Counted from the first letter of the stretch, positions 8,772 through 18,177 are shown. The stretch is DNA of 64,000 bases from Rubrobacter marinus (GCF_011492965.1 NZ_CP045121.1:2914001-2978000), one strand, 5' to 3'. The notes: generated by a model from the sequence alone, not told the origin. Translations and numbers: made by a program.

Positions 8772-8797
8772 CTTACACTGTATATTTACAGCGTAAG
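8772..8797. promoter_or_regulatory. Palindromic operator between hydrolase operon and TetR gene
   Basis: CTTACACTGTA (8772-8782) and TACAGCGTAAG (8787-8797) form 11-base arms with one mismatch around TATT. This AT-rich 26-mer stands out in a GC-rich region, lies between divergent genes, and matches the size of typical TetR operators. A further half-site GTGTAAGCTG follows at 8811-8820. Confidence 0.75.
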
Positions 8798-8839
8798 GTT
8801 ATAGGTGTTGGTGTAAGCTGTCAAGATGTTTTTCGAGAG

Positions 8840-9490
8840 GTGCTACGGGTGGGCGAGGTAGGGCGGCGGCCGTTGAGCCGGCGCAGGATCCTCGAGGCCG
8901 CCGTCGAGCTCGTGGATCGGGAGGGGCTCGGGGCGTTGAGCATGCGCAAGCTGGGCCGGGAGCTCGGGGTCGAGGCGATGTCGCTCTACAACCACGTCCC
9001 GAACAAGGAGGCCCTGCTCGGCGGGATGGTGGAGGTTTTGATCGAGGGGTTGGAGATCCCGGCCGCGACCTCCGGGGGCTGGGAGGGGAAGGTCCGGGAG
9101 GCGTTCCGCTCCTACCTGAAGCTGGCGCGGGCGCACCCGGAGGTCTTCCAGCTCTTTGCCACGCGGCCCCTCGGCACGGGCGAGGCTTTGAGGATCTTCG
9201 AGGTCCTGCGCGGCGCGGGGCTGGAGCTGGTGCCGGCGCTCCAGGCCTTCCGGGCGCTGTCGAGCTACACGGTAGGGTACGCGCTGGCGGAGATCCGGGG
9301 CTTCCCGCTGGAGCTGGAGGGCGGTCCGAGGGCGCTGGAGCTCGCGCCGCCACTCAAGGAGGTCGACCGCGACGCGCAGTTCGACTTCGGCCTCGACCTC
9401 ATAATCTCCGGCTTGCGGCAGAAGCTGGACCCCGACGGCGCGCAAGGGGACCCCCCGCGCCGGAGCAGGCGAGGGCCGGAGCACCAGTAG
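8840..9490 (+). CDS. TetR-family regulator (TetR/AcrR C-terminal class)
   Basis: 216 residues from a GTG at 8840 (GTG 8849 is an alternative). N-terminal helix-turn-helix: RRRILEAAVELVDREGLGAL then MRKLGRELGVEAMSLYNHVP. The C-terminal ligand domain resembles the class related to TetR itself (residues about 85-195). The last 15 residues are basic and likely disordered. It is divergent to the alpha/beta hydrolase–membrane–atpE group, with a 26-bp palindrome between them, so it should repress that group and perhaps itself. Confidence 0.88.
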   Translation: MLRVGEVGRRPLSRRRILEAAVELVDREGLGALSMRKLGRELGVEAMSLYNHVPNKEALLGGMVEVLIEGLEIPAATSGGWEGKVREAFRSYLKLARAHPEVFQLFATRPLGTGEALRIFEVLRGAGLELVPALQAFRALSSYTVGYALAEIRGFPLELEGGPRALELAPPLKEVDRDAQFDFGLDLIISGLRQKLDPDGAQGDPPRRSRRGPEHQ

Positions 9491-9704
9491 GGGCGGCGAG
9501 GGAGCTCCGTCGGGCCACTCGTCCGCGGCGCCCGCCGGAGGCAGGTCGCCGAGCACCGGGTCGGGGACAGGGCTCGCCGGTGGCGCGGCGCGAGATCCCG
9601 GCGACGTGAGCCCGCGGTGTAGGCCTCGCGGTCGTCGCGGTACGTGACGGCGAGCCGGTGCTTCGACCGGTCGCCGCGCGGTCGTCGCTCGGGCGTCTCG
9701 CTTT

Positions 9705-10337
9705 TTAGAGGGAGATCAAGCCTCGCCTCGCGCCCTCGCCCATCGCCTCGGTGCGGCTGGAGACGCCGAGCTTGGCGTAGAGGGAGGAGACGTGGAACTT
9801 GACGGTGTGCTCGCTTATGCGCAGCTGGCGCGCGATCATCTTGTTGGACAGCCCCCTGCCGAGGGCTTCCAGTACCTCTCTCTCCCGCCCGGTCAGGGGC
9901 TCCGAGAGCTCCTCCACGGCGGCCACGCGGGTCTCTTCGAGCAGTCGGTCCGCCACGGGGATGGGCAGGACCACGAGGCCCTGTCCCACCGCGAGGACGG
10001 CCGCCGCGAGCTCCTCCGGTGGGGCGTCGGGCGGCACGATGCCCCACGCCCTGAGCGGAGCGTCGCGCAGGGCGGCGATCGGCCCCGCGTCGTCTTCGGA
10101 GAGCACGACGAGGGCGATCTCCCCCTCGTCGGAGAGGGCGTGGACCGCATCCTCCAGGGGCTCCTCACCCGCCACGAGGACGACGTCGACCCCCGCCGCC
10201 CCGAGGCCGGAGAGGGCGTCCGCCTCCCCGACCACCTCCACGCCCGAGCCCTCGGCCGAGTGGAGCATCGAGCGTAGCCCGGCCCGGGCCATCGAGGTCG
10301 GTGCCACGACGAGAACCCTCGTGGCGGCCGGGCTCAC
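9705..10337 (-). CDS. LuxR/NarL-type regulator with a degenerate receiver domain
   Basis: 210 residues. C-terminal GerE helix-turn-helix (about 145-205): [19 protein letters not shown] and [18 protein letters not shown]. The N-terminal half keeps the receiver fold, but the acidic pair after the first strand is replaced (VLVVAPTS in place of VDD) and the phosphoacceptor Asp after DVVLV is replaced by Ala-Gly. It therefore should not be phosphorylated in the standard way. The GTG start overlaps the stop of the upstream protease gene by four bases. No histidine kinase is nearby; control by protein or ligand binding is plausible. Confidence 0.85.
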   Translation of the reverse strand: MSPAATRVLVVAPTSMARAGLRSMLHSAEGSGVEVVGEADALSGLGAAGVDVVLVAGEEPLEDAVHALSDEGEIALVVLSEDDAGPIAALRDAPLRAWGIVPPDAPPEELAAAVLAVGQGLVVLPIPVADRLLEETRVAAVEELSEPLTGREREVLEALGRGLSNKMIARQLRISEHTVKFHVSSLYAKLGVSSRTEAMGEGARRGLISL

Positions 10338-11230
10338 GCCGCCCGCTCCGGCCCCGACGCCTCGAGGTCCACGCTCACCAGGATCTCCTCCCCGCCGCGC
10401 AGGACGCGCAGGCGCGCCGTCTCCCCCGCCCGGGCGAGCGCCTCGAAGAGGGCCCCGGCGCCCCCGAACGATGCGCCGTCCTCCGTGCCGAGCAGCACGT
10501 CCCCGACGATGATGCCGGCCCTGTCGGCCGGCCCGCCCGCCTTGACCAGGGCGACCGCCAGCCCGGCGTCCCCGCGGACGCCGGCCGGGACCACGCCGAC
10601 CCCCAGGCGGGGGCGGCCGGTACGGAAGCCCGACACCCAGGCGCTCGCGACGTCGCTCGGGACGGAGAACGCGAAGCCGCCCGAGACCATGGCGTTGATC
10701 CCCACGACCTCGCCGCTCGCGTTCAGGAGGGGACCGCCGGAGTTGCCGGGCGCCAGGGAGACGTCGGACATGATGTGCCGCGTCCAGCCCCTCTCGCCGG
10801 CCAGCCCGCTCACGATGCCCACCGTCGCGACCCCGGGACGCCCCCACGGGTGCCCGACCGCGAAGACCAGCTCCCCGACGCGCAGGGCCCCGGAGGCTCC
10901 GACGGCGGCCGGCGACAGGTCCGCCGGGGCGTCCTTCAGGCGCAGGAGCGCCAGGTCCAGCCGGCCGTCGCGCTTCAGCACCTCGGCGTCGAAGGCCCGG
11001 CCGTCGCGGAGGGTCACGCGCGGGCCGGAGCTCCGCCGGCCGCGGCGCCATCCCCGGCCCCCGCGGCCGGCGGAGACCACGTGGTCGTTCGTCAGCACGA
11101 GGGCGTCGACCGGCCAGATCACGCCGGCCCCGCCCCCTCGTCTCCCGACCGACACCTCGACGACGCTGCTCCGCGCCCCCTCGACCATCCTCTCGGCGGC
11201 GCTCGAAGCCGCCCCGATCCCGGGGACCAT
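10334..11230 (-). CDS. HtrA/DegP-like trypsin-fold serine protease with PDZ domain, no export signal
   Basis: 298 residues. Catalytic residues: His in LTNDHVVSA, Asp in RLDLALLRL, Ser in GNSGGPLLN. The C-terminal third (about 200-295) is a PDZ domain ([26 protein letters not shown]). The ATG at 11230 follows GGGGAGG and is one base after the stop of the upstream protease gene. Unlike normal HtrA proteins there is no signal peptide or N-terminal membrane anchor, so a cytoplasmic role is expected. It overlaps the LuxR gene, giving a three-gene unit of two proteases and one regulator. Confidence 0.87.
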   Translation of the reverse strand: MVPGIGAASSAAERMVEGARSSVVEVSVGRRGGGAGVIWPVDALVLTNDHVVSAGRGGRGWRRGRRSSGPRVTLRDGRAFDAEVLKRDGRLDLALLRLKDAPADLSPAAVGASGALRVGELVFAVGHPWGRPGVATVGIVSGLAGERGWTRHIMSDVSLAPGNSGGPLLNASGEVVGINAMVSGGFAFSVPSDVASAWVSGFRTGRPRLGVGVVPAGVRGDAGLAVALVKAGGPADRAGIIVGDVLLGTEDGASFGGAGALFEALARAGETARLRVLRGGEEILVSVDLEASGPERAA

Positions 11231-11231
11231 G

Positions 11232-12146
11232 CTACGCCTCCCCACCGCGCTCGCCGACGGTCAGGCGCACCGTCGTCAGCTCGCCGCCGCGCACCAGCCT
11301 CAGGGGCACCTCGTCCCCGACCCTCTCCCCCGCGAGGAGCGTCAGCAGATCGTCGGTATCCTCGACCGGCTGGCCGTCCAGCGTCGCCACGATGTCCCCG
11401 ATCAAGAGCCCGGCGCGCGAGGCGGGGCTGCCGTCCTCGACGCCGACGATCAGGAGCCCGCCCCGCTGCGTGAGGCCGACCCTCTGTGCGTCCGGCAGCC
11501 GCACCGGCTGGCTCAGCACCCCGAGGTACCCGCGCTTCGTGGAGCCCTTCTCGGCGAGCGTCCCCGCCACCCGCCACGCGAGCTCGGCCGGGACGGCGAA
11601 CATCGCCCCCTTGCCGAAGGCCGTCGTCAGGATGCCCAGGACGTCGCCCCGCGCGTCGACCAGCGTCCCCCCCGAGAGCCCGAGAAACGGGGTGGCGTCC
11701 GTCTGTGCGTAGCGCTCGAGCCGCGCCCCCCGTCCCGTCCTCAAGGGGCCGCCCACGGCGCTCACGACGCCCAGGGAGGCCCGGACGCCCTCGCCGCGCG
11801 CGGGCCTGCCGACGGCCAGCGCGATCTGCCCGACCCGTGGCTCGCCCCCGGCGGCAGCGGCGGCGCTCACCCCCAGCCCCTCGACCCCGAGGACGGCCAG
11901 GTCCGTCGAAGGGTCCCGCCCGAGCAGGCGCGCCGCGTGCCTGCTCCCGTCCTCGAGCCCGACCGAAATGTCTTCGTCGCGCTCCAGCGAGTGGCTCGCC
12001 GTCAGCACGAGGCCGTCGGCGTGGACGACCCCGCTCGCCGACCTGCGCCTCCGTCCGTACACCCGGACCAGCGACGGCTCTATCTTCTCGACGGCCTCTG
12101 CCAGCCCGTCCGACAACGTGCCCAGCGTCTCTTCCTTGCGCTCCAT
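11232..12146 (-). CDS. HtrA-like serine protease with PDZ domain and unusual active-site loop
   Basis: 304 residues. His in LTASHSLERD, Asp in STDLAVLGV and Ser in LGLSGGTLV are at the expected positions, but the normal GNSGGP loop is GLSGGT. The PDZ domain lies at about 205-300 (GYLGVLSQPVRLP, SPASRAGLLIGDIVATL). As with its neighbour there is no signal peptide or membrane helix. First gene of a unit with a second protease and a LuxR regulator with a dead receiver. The altered loop may lower activity or narrow specificity; the two proteases share only modest similarity. Confidence 0.83.
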   Translation of the reverse strand: MERKEETLGTLSDGLAEAVEKIEPSLVRVYGRRRRSASGVVHADGLVLTASHSLERDEDISVGLEDGSRHAARLLGRDPSTDLAVLGVEGLGVSAAAAAGGEPRVGQIALAVGRPARGEGVRASLGVVSAVGGPLRTGRGARLERYAQTDATPFLGLSGGTLVDARGDVLGILTTAFGKGAMFAVPAELAWRVAGTLAEKGSTKRGYLGVLSQPVRLPDAQRVGLTQRGGLLIVGVEDGSPASRAGLLIGDIVATLDGQPVEDTDDLLTLLAGERVGDEVPLRLVRGGELTTVRLTVGERGGEA

Positions 12147-12561
12147 CTACTTCTCCCGTTCGTTCTCGACTAGGGAGATCGTAGCGCTGCGCACCGGGCC
12201 AGGCATCGCCCTTTCGGCTAGTTCGAGCCCCGGAAGAACGGCCAGGGCGCATAGTAGGTTACGGAGGCACGGGGCGCGGGCAAAGTCGAGCCAGCGGGGA
12301 GGAGGCGAGACGAGCGCCGGATCCACACCCCCGACGCCGCGCTCGCGCTCTGCCTCGGCCCCCTGCTGGTCGTGGCGGCAGTGGCCGCCTCCCGCCTCCC
12401 GAGCGCCCCACCCGCGACGCCGGGGTAGGCCGGACGTCGCTTCCCCGTCGCAGGGCTCCCCGGGAGATCTTCCCGTAACCTCTACCCCCTGCTGGACGGG
12501 TTCGGCGAACGAGCGACCTCTGGCCTGCCCTCGTCCCCCACAGCGCCCGCGCCGCGAGACG
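12147..12561. other. 415-base intergenic stretch with no convincing gene
   Basis: The left part should hold the promoter of the protease operon (minus strand). In the plus direction, bases about 12320-12430 read as a hydrophobic fragment (LALCLGPLLVVAAVAASRLP) ending at a stop, but no start codon or ribosome site precedes it. It may be the remnant of a small membrane protein. No tRNA, repeat or strong hairpin was seen. Confidence 0.5.
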
Positions 12562-13032
12562 CTACGCGCCGGGGCGTCCTAATGCCCTCTCCACGGCCTC
12601 CTCCGGGGACGCCGCGACGGCGACGTGCTCCCCGAGGTCCCAGCCGCGCAGGGCGACGACAGGGCGCCCGACCTTCAGGGCCAGCCCGATCTCCGAGAGC
12701 GTCCCGTACCCGCCCCCGACGGCGATAACGGCGTCGGCCGAGCAGACGACCGCGAGGTTGCGCGCCTGCCCGATGCCCGTCGCCACCGAGTGGGTGAGGA
12801 ACGGGTTGACCCTGCGCCGGTCCTCGTCGGGCAGGATGCCGACGGCGACGCCGCCCGCCTCCGTCGCCCCGCGGGCGGCGGCCTCCATCACGCCCGCGAG
12901 CCCGCCGCAGACCACGACCCCGCCGCGAACAGCGACGAGCCGCCCGACCTCGTGCGCGAGGCCGTAAGTCTCGTCGTCCGCGTCGCCGGGTCCGATGACG
13001 GAGACGTAGCGGGGCCGAGGGGTCCCGCTCAC
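12562..13032 (-). CDS. LOG/TIGR00725-like Rossmann protein (SLOG superfamily)
   Basis: 156 residues. Visible: N-terminal strand YVSVIGPG, GGVVVCGGLAGVMEAAARG (nucleotide-binding loop), and GGGYGTLSEIGLALKVGRPV, the PGGxGTxxE-type signature in a TIGR00725 variant where the first residues are VGGGYGT. Family knowledge: related LOG proteins are cytokinin-riboside phosphoribohydrolases, while TIGR00725 members are of unknown, probably nucleotide-related function. The GTG start overlaps the helicase stop (GTGA), so it is coupled to the helicase gene. Confidence 0.82.
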   Translation of the reverse strand: MSGTPRPRYVSVIGPGDADDETYGLAHEVGRLVAVRGGVVVCGGLAGVMEAAARGATEAGGVAVGILPDEDRRRVNPFLTHSVATGIGQARNLAVVCSADAVIAVGGGYGTLSEIGLALKVGRPVVALRGWDLGEHVAVAASPEEAVERALGRPGA

Positions 13033-15363
13033 GCTATCGGGTAGCGGCTCACCTGGCCGAGAAGGAAGCGAAGGACCCGTATGGCGCCGTCCTTCGAGAG
13101 GGGCTCGTTCCAGTTGCCGCACTTGGGGGACTGGACGCAGGCCGGGCAGCCGCGCTTGCACGGGCAGCGGGCGAGGACGGAGAGGGTGTCGCGGGCGAGC
13201 TCCTCGAAGGTCTCGTAGCCGCGCTCGGAGATGCCGACGCCGCCGGGGTAGCCGTCGTAGACGAAGATCGTCGGCAGACGCGTCGCCCGGTGGACGGCGA
13301 CGGAGAGCCCGCCGATATCCCCCGGTCGCACATCGCGAAGAGGGGGAGCAGGCCTATCGTCGCGTGCTCCGCGGCGTGCAGGGCGCCGAGAAACTCCACG
13401 AAGCTCGGACGGCCCTCCTCCCCAGGAGTCGGCGGCGGTATCGGCGGCATCGGGGGCAGGGTGACCCAGAGCCCTCGCGTCTCGAAGTCCGTCGGCGGCA
13501 GGTCGAGGGGGAAGACGCCGATCTCGCGTCCGTCCTGGACCTGGATCTTCTTGTACTGGGTGACGACGTCGGTGGTGCGCACGCGGCCCCAGTGGAGCTT
13601 CGCGCCGTTGGCCAGATCCCTCTTCTGCATCTCTTCGAGGATATCCACGTCCGTCTCGACCCGTACCCTGGTGTAGTAGCGGTTCGGGACGAGCCTGACG
13701 CGGGCGTTGTGGGCGGGGAGGTTCAGGTCCTCGACCTCGTAGGCGCGGCCCCGGTGCAGGTAGGTCGCGCCGGGGTGGAGCTCCATCGGGGCGCGGCGCG
13801 ACTCGACCGAGCCGATCACCTCCCCCTCCCGATCCGCCACAAGGACGGACTCCGCGTCCGCGGACCTCAGGGAGATCTTCCACGCCGGGTTGTCCCCCCG
13901 GCGTAGTGGAGCCTCCCCCGCTCCTCACGAGCTGTCCCTCCTCCGCCAGGTCCTCCGTGACCCGGTCGAACCCGAACCCGAAGTAGCGGTCGTCCGCCGC
14001 GTCGAGCGGCGACTCGTGCGCCGCCGCCAGGAGGTGCGGCCCCAGCACGTAGGGGTTCTCCAGGGTGAGCCGCGCCGCCTCGACGCGCCTGCCCAGGACC
14101 TTCTCCGGGTTCTCGTAGAGGTACTGGTCCAGGGAGTCCCTTCCGGCGATGTACACGGCGAGCGACGGGTCCTTGCCGCGCCCGGCCCTTCCCCACTGCT
14201 GCCAGATCGAGGCGACGCTCCCCGGATAGCCGCAGCAGACGACGGCGTCCAGAGCGCCCACGTCCACCCCGAGCTCCAGCGCGTTCGTGGAGACGACGCC
14301 CAGAAGCTCCCCGCTGAAGAGCCTGCCCTCGATCTCCCTGCGCTCCCGGACGGTGTAGCCCGCCCGGTACGGCGAGACGCGCCGCGCGAGGTTTGGACCC
14401 AGGCGGTCGGCGGCGTAGCGGTAGATAAGCTCGGCGGACTTGCGGCTCTTGGCGAACGCGATGGTGCGCACCCCCTGCGCCACGAGCTTCGAGAACACGA
14501 AGGCCGCCTCCGTGAGCATGCTCCGCCGGTCGCCCTTCTCCTCGTCCTTGAGCGGCGGGTTCCTGAACACCACGCGCCTGGGCCCCGAGGAGGCCCCGTC
14601 GTTGTCCACGAGCGAGAACGGCAGGCCGGTGAGAACCTCCGCGAGCTCCAGGGGGTTCGCGATGGTAGCGCTCGTGAGGACGAACCTGGGGTCGGCGCCG
14701 TGAAGCTCGGCCACTCGCCTCAGGCGCCGCATGACGGCGGCGACGTGGGAGCCGAAGACCCCGCGCAGGAGGTGGGCCTCGTCGACGGCGATGATCTGGA
14801 GGTTCCTGAAGAAGTCCGACCAGGGGCCCTCGTGGCTCGGGAGGAGGGCGACGTTGAGCATGTCCGGGTTCGTCAGGATGACGTTGGCGCGGCGGCGTAC
14901 CTCCGAGCGCAGGGCCTTCGGCGTGTCCCGATCGTACGTAGCCGGGTAGACGCCGCGCAGCTTGAGCTTCTGGATCTTCTGCAGCTGGTCCTGCGCGAGC
15001 GCCTTCGTCGGGTACAGAAACAGCGCGCGGTTCTTCGGGCTCTGAAGGGCGTTCTCGAAGGCGGGGATCTTGTAGCAAAGCGACTTCCCGCTCGCCGTCG
15101 CCGTCGCGACGATGACGTTCTCCCCCGCCCGCACCCGCTCGTATGCCTCCAGCTGGTGCGAGTAGAGCCTCCCCGCCCCATCGACCCCAGGGCCCTCTCG
15201 AGCTCGCGGGGGAACTCCGGCGCCTTGACGAGCTTCGGGGGTGCGGGGCGAGGGTCGCCACCGTCTCGCCTAAAGCGTCGACCGTGCGGCGGGAGAGGCC
15301 GGCGAGGGAGGAGCCCTCGGGGGGTCCTCCCCCGGAACGTTCCTCCAGGCCCCTAGATCTCAC
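13029..15363 (-). pseudogene. DEAH-box helicase with DUF1998 and four-cysteine C terminus (MrfA-like), frameshifted
   Basis: The coding sequence is continuous only when three frames are joined. N-terminal part near 15363-15165 (LSRRTVDALGETVATL, then PKLVKAPEFPRELERALG); helicase core in one frame from about 15134 to 13960 with ATASGKS (Walker A), VDEAHLL, TSATIANP, GRAGRGKD; middle part to about 13330 (ATYLHRGRAYEVEDLNLPAH); final part with CPCKRGCPACVQSPKC, the zinc-type cysteine cluster of DUF1998 helicases. Breaks fall near 15245, 15165, 13900 and 13325, mostly at C/G runs. Family knowledge: MrfA-type helicases act in excision repair of crosslinks. Given the intact domains, base-calling errors are the likelier explanation. 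Confidence 0.8.
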
Positions 15364-15952
15364 GCCGTCCGGCGAAGGCGCGGCCGAGCGTAACCTCGTC
15401 GGCGTACTCCAGGTCGCCGCCGACGGGCAGGCCGCTGGCCAGCGCCGTCACCCGGACCGGCTTCTCCTTGAGCTCCCCGGAGATAAACAGGGCGGTCGCC
15501 TCGCCGGTGGTGTTAGGGTTGGTGGCGACGACGATCTCCTTCGTCCCTTCGGCGTCGACCCGCTCGACGAGCTCGGCGATGCGGAGGTCCTCGGGCTCTA
15601 TCCCGTCGAGCGGCGAGAGGGAGCCGCCGAGGACGTGGTAGAGGCCCCGGTACTCGCCCGTGCGCTCTATGGGGCCGATGTCGTAGGGGTCCTCGACCAC
15701 GCAGATCACGGCCGGGTCACGCCTGGGGTCGCGGCAGATGTCGCACTCTTCCTCCTCCGTGAGGTTGAAGCAGCGCCTGCACGGCTTGATGCGCTCCTTG
15801 ACCTCACGCAGGGCCTCGGCGAGCGCCTTCGCGTCGTCCGGCCGCCCGCGGACGACGTGGAAGGCTATCCTCTGGGCGCTCTTCGGCCCGATGGAGGGTA
15901 GCTTCGAGAGTTCCGTGATGAGGCGCTCGACCGGCCTCGCGTACGTCGCCAA
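15353..15952 (-). CDS. recR: Recombination protein RecR
   Basis: 199 residues, normal length. Helix-hairpin-helix (LPSIGPKSAQRIAFHVV, about 18-34), C4 zinc finger with Cys58, Cys61, Cys70 and Cys73, and a Toprim domain starting at VICVVEDPYDIGPIERTG, ending with the Walker-B-like GDLEYADEVTLGRAF region. It works with RecF/RecO to load RecA at gaps. It follows ebfC with a 10-base gap in the conserved dnaX–ebfC–recR order; dnaX must lie beyond the prophage. Confidence 0.97.
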   Translation of the reverse strand: MATYARPVERLITELSKLPSIGPKSAQRIAFHVVRGRPDDAKALAEALREVKERIKPCRRCFNLTEEEECDICRDPRRDPAVICVVEDPYDIGPIERTGEYRGLYHVLGGSLSPLDGIEPEDLRIAELVERVDAEGTKEIVVATNPNTTGEATALFISGELKEKPVRVTALASGLPVGGDLEYADEVTLGRAFAGRREI

Positions 15953-15962
15953 GGGGCTTTCG

Positions 15963-16295
15963 CTACATCCCCGGTATGTTCAGCCCGAGGTCGCCAAGAC
16001 CGCCGGTGATGCCGCCGAGGCGCTTGGAGGCCATCTCCTGCGCGCTGTTCAGGGACTCGTTGACGGCGGCGAGCACCATATCCTGGAGCATCTCGACGTC
16101 CTCGGGGTCGAGGACCTCCGGGTCGATCTCCAGCGAGACGAGCTCGAGGCCACCGGTCATCGTCGCCTTGACCGCCCCGCCGCCGGCGCTCGCCGTCACG
16201 GTCTCGCGGGCAAGCTCCTCCTGGGCCTGCTGCATCTCCTGCTGCATCTTCTGGACCTGCTGCATCATCTTGTTGACGTTCTGTCGCGGTGACAA
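15963..16295 (-). CDS. ebfC: Nucleoid-associated protein EbfC/YbaB, 5' end replaced by prophage
   Basis: 110 residues from a TTG at 16295, the usual length. Family features: [20 protein letters not shown] helical start, [14 protein letters not shown] strands, [20 protein letters not shown]. The codons before the first internal ATG (16268) are now partly integrase sequence: the integrase stop TGA overlaps this ATG. The TTG reads TTG TCA CCG CGA CAG AAC in frame and has GGAGGAGAAGAGG directly upstream, both lying inside the integrase gene. So expression in the lysogen probably uses a phage-supplied ribosome site and start, coupled to integrase translation. The native start would be with dnaX on the other side of the prophage. 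Confidence 0.9.
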   Translation of the reverse strand: MSPRQNVNKMMQQVQKMQQEMQQAQEELARETVTASAGGGAVKATMTGGLELVSLEIDPEVLDPEDVEMLQDMVLAAVNESLNSAQEMASKRLGGITGGLGDLGLNIPGM

Positions 16296-16300
16296 ACCTC
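16262..16300. other. attL: host/prophage junction inside ebfC
   Basis: The last codons of the integrase and the first codons of ebfC share these bases. The conserved ebfC sequence CAGAACGTCAACAAGATGATG defines the host side. The core dinucleotide cannot be fixed without attR, which is outside the window. Serine integrases need only a 2-bp identical core in a site of 40-50 bp. Confidence 0.7.
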
Positions 16301-17929
16301 TTCTCCTCCCAGGGCGCCGAAGACTATCCTCAGGGGCTCGTCCCTGGTCCGCGCCGCGACCACGGTGACCCCCAGACGATTGTACACTTCCCGGCGAGCT
16401 TCTCCCCCCAGCGCGTCGAGGTCGCCCGCCGCGAAGCCCTCGTAGCGGCGCATCAGGGCCTCGCCCTCGGCTTCCTCCTCGTCCGCCCTGAGCCTCCTCG
16501 CCCGCGCGTCCCGGAGGGCGGCCTCGGCGTCCTCGCGGGCCTTCGAGAGCGCCGCCAGGGACGCCCGGAGCTCCTCCAGCGTCATCGCGTCGGCCCGGAA
16601 CATCTCCTGGTCCTTCGCCCGCTTGCGGTCGCACTCGGCCACGACGGCCGCCAGCCTCTTCGCCTCCCGCTCGGGGCCGCCCGACCGGCGCCGGCGGGAC
16701 CTCTTGTGCGCCTCGAGCATCCTCCTGAGCCGCGCGGGGTCGAGGAGGAGGCCCCTCACGGCCGCCCACACCTCGGCCTCCGTCTTCTCGGCGTTCGGGG
16801 TGCGCGAGTAGGAACAGGCGTCCTTGCCCCTCTGGCGGCGCGTGGTGCAGGCGTAGTAGTGGTGCTCCCTGGCGGGGCGGCCCTCGGCCCCCTTCTTGCG
16901 GGCGGAGACGGCCACGAGCGCCCGGTCGCACCCCGGGCACCGCAAGACCCCGCCCGAGAGCTCCCAGTCCCTCCTCGCCGCCTTCGAGCTCTTCTCGTTG
17001 TCGGCGAGCGCCCTCCTCGCCGCGTCGACGGTCTCCGCCGCGAGCCCCGAGGGCGGCACGGGGACGGCGATCCACTGCTCGCGCGGCTTCTCCCTGACGC
17101 GGCGGGACTTTTTGTGCCCGGTCGGCGTCGGGACGCGCACCGTGCGCACGCCGCGGCGGTTGTACCACCACACCCCGTAGAGGCCGTCCTTATCGAGCCG
17201 GGCGAGGACCTCCGGGGCCACGCCCATCCCCTCGAGCTCCCCGACCGCGTGCGGCCTGTAGCAGTCGTCGTAGATCGCCTGGCGGGCGAACGTCCTCTGC
17301 CACTTCCCGGCGTTGGGCGCCGGCACCCCCTCGGCGTCCAGCGTTGAGACGACGCCGTGCAAGGAGGACCCGGAGGCGACCGAGGAGATCACGCGCCGGA
17401 CGTTTCGCATCTCCTCCTCGACCACGACGTAGGAGTCGCGCGACGGCCCGTAGCGGTAGCCGTAGTCCGGGAGGCGCCCGGCGATCACCTTGCCCTGGCG
17501 GGCCTTCTCGCGCCGGCCGGCGGCGGTCCTTTGCGTGATCTGCTCGCGCTCGTACTCGGCGAAGTCGTCCTGCACGCCGTCGCCGATCCTGTTGCCGGTG
17601 TCGTTCAGCGCCACGAGCGAGACCCCGTACTCCTCGAGATCGCGGTCCATCAGGAGGCGGTAGAGGCGGGAGCGGAACAGGCGGTCGCGCTTCGTCGCCA
17701 CCACGGCCCCGATCGCGCCGCGCTCGGCGAGCTCCATGGCGCGCATCAGGCCGGGGCGGTCCGGGTCGGACCCTGGGTAGCCGTCGTCGACGCACTCCTC
17801 GACGACCTCCAGGCCCTCGCGCCTCGCGTGGTCGCGGAGCGTGCGAAGCTGGTCGGAGATGGAGAAGCCGTTCTTTTGTTCCTCGGTCGAGACTCGGGCG
17901 TAGAGCACCGCTCTGGGCATGAGGAGCAT
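16265..17929 (-). CDS. Large serine recombinase (phage integrase)
   Basis: 554 residues from ATG 17929 (ATG 17920 is also possible; neither has a good Shine-Dalgarno). The resolvase domain has the nucleophile Ser14 in YARVSTEEQ, then [11 protein letters not shown] and the long E-helix. The recombinase domain follows (about 160-270), then a zinc-ribbon with RCPGCDRAL and [15 protein letters not shown], and a C-terminal coiled-coil region (about 420-500) that should control directionality. It catalyses attP x attB recombination through double-strand breaks with a 2-bp crossover. The gene ends exactly at the host ebfC sequence, so the att site overlaps the integrase 3' end. Confidence 0.95.
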   Translation of the reverse strand: MLLMPRAVLYARVSTEEQKNGFSISDQLRTLRDHARREGLEVVEECVDDGYPGSDPDRPGLMRAMELAERGAIGAVVATKRDRLFRSRLYRLLMDRDLEEYGVSLVALNDTGNRIGDGVQDDFAEYEREQITQRTAAGRREKARQGKVIAGRLPDYGYRYGPSRDSYVVVEEEMRNVRRVISSVASGSSLHGVVSTLDAEGVPAPNAGKWQRTFARQAIYDDCYRPHAVGELEGMGVAPEVLARLDKDGLYGVWWYNRRGVRTVRVPTPTGHKKSRRVREKPREQWIAVPVPPSGLAAETVDAARRALADNEKSSKAARRDWELSGGVLRCPGCDRALVAVSARKKGAEGRPAREHHYYACTTRRQRGKDACSYSRTPNAEKTEAEVWAAVRGLLLDPARLRRMLEAHKRSRRRRSGGPEREAKRLAAVVAECDRKRAKDQEMFRADAMTLEELRASLAALSKAREDAEAALRDARARRLRADEEEAEGEALMRRYEGFAAGDLDALGGEARREVYNRLGVTVVAARTRDEPLRIVFGALGGEEVCHRDRTSTR

Positions 17930-18012
17930 TCTGCACCAGGGGGCGGGGCGGCGCCACGATCTCATCCCAAAAGAACGAGGCGGACAGCCGCGACCGACGC
18001 TAAAGTGTCCGC

Positions 18013-18177
18013 ATGATCCATCCTACGGAGCAATGCCTGTTTTGTCGTCGCGAGTTGAACCCGTTCGAGCTGGTGGTCGTTCTCGACACCGGGGAAAGGA
18101 AGCGAGCCGGAGAGGTCACGTTCGCAGAGAGCGCCGATGGCTTGCGCTGCGCCGGCTGCGTTCCGGAAAACGAGTAG
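18013..18177 (+). CDS. 54-residue CxxC–CxxC mini-protein
   Basis: Reads MIHPTEQCLFCRRELNPFEL and ends ADGLRCAGCVPENE. Two CxxC pairs (Cys8/Cys11 and Cys46/Cys49) with strands between them suggest a small zinc ribbon. It starts 84 bases from the integrase start on the opposite strand, so both may share a divergent control region. No strong ribosome site. Candidates: small DNA-binding regulator or excision factor for the serine integrase (recombination directionality factors are often this small), but this is only an inference from position. Confidence 0.55.
   Translation: MIHPTEQCLFCRRELNPFELVVVLDTGERKRAGEVTFAESADGLRCAGCVPENE

Noticed and set aside
9491..9704. Gene between TetR and LuxR genes
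   Set aside because: Short frames lack starts, ribosome sites and recognisable domains; treated as intergenic.
16265..17929. IS or transposon recombinase
   Set aside because: Serine recombinase domain plus zinc ribbon and coiled coil beside complete phage modules fits a phage integrase; no inverted repeats were seen.
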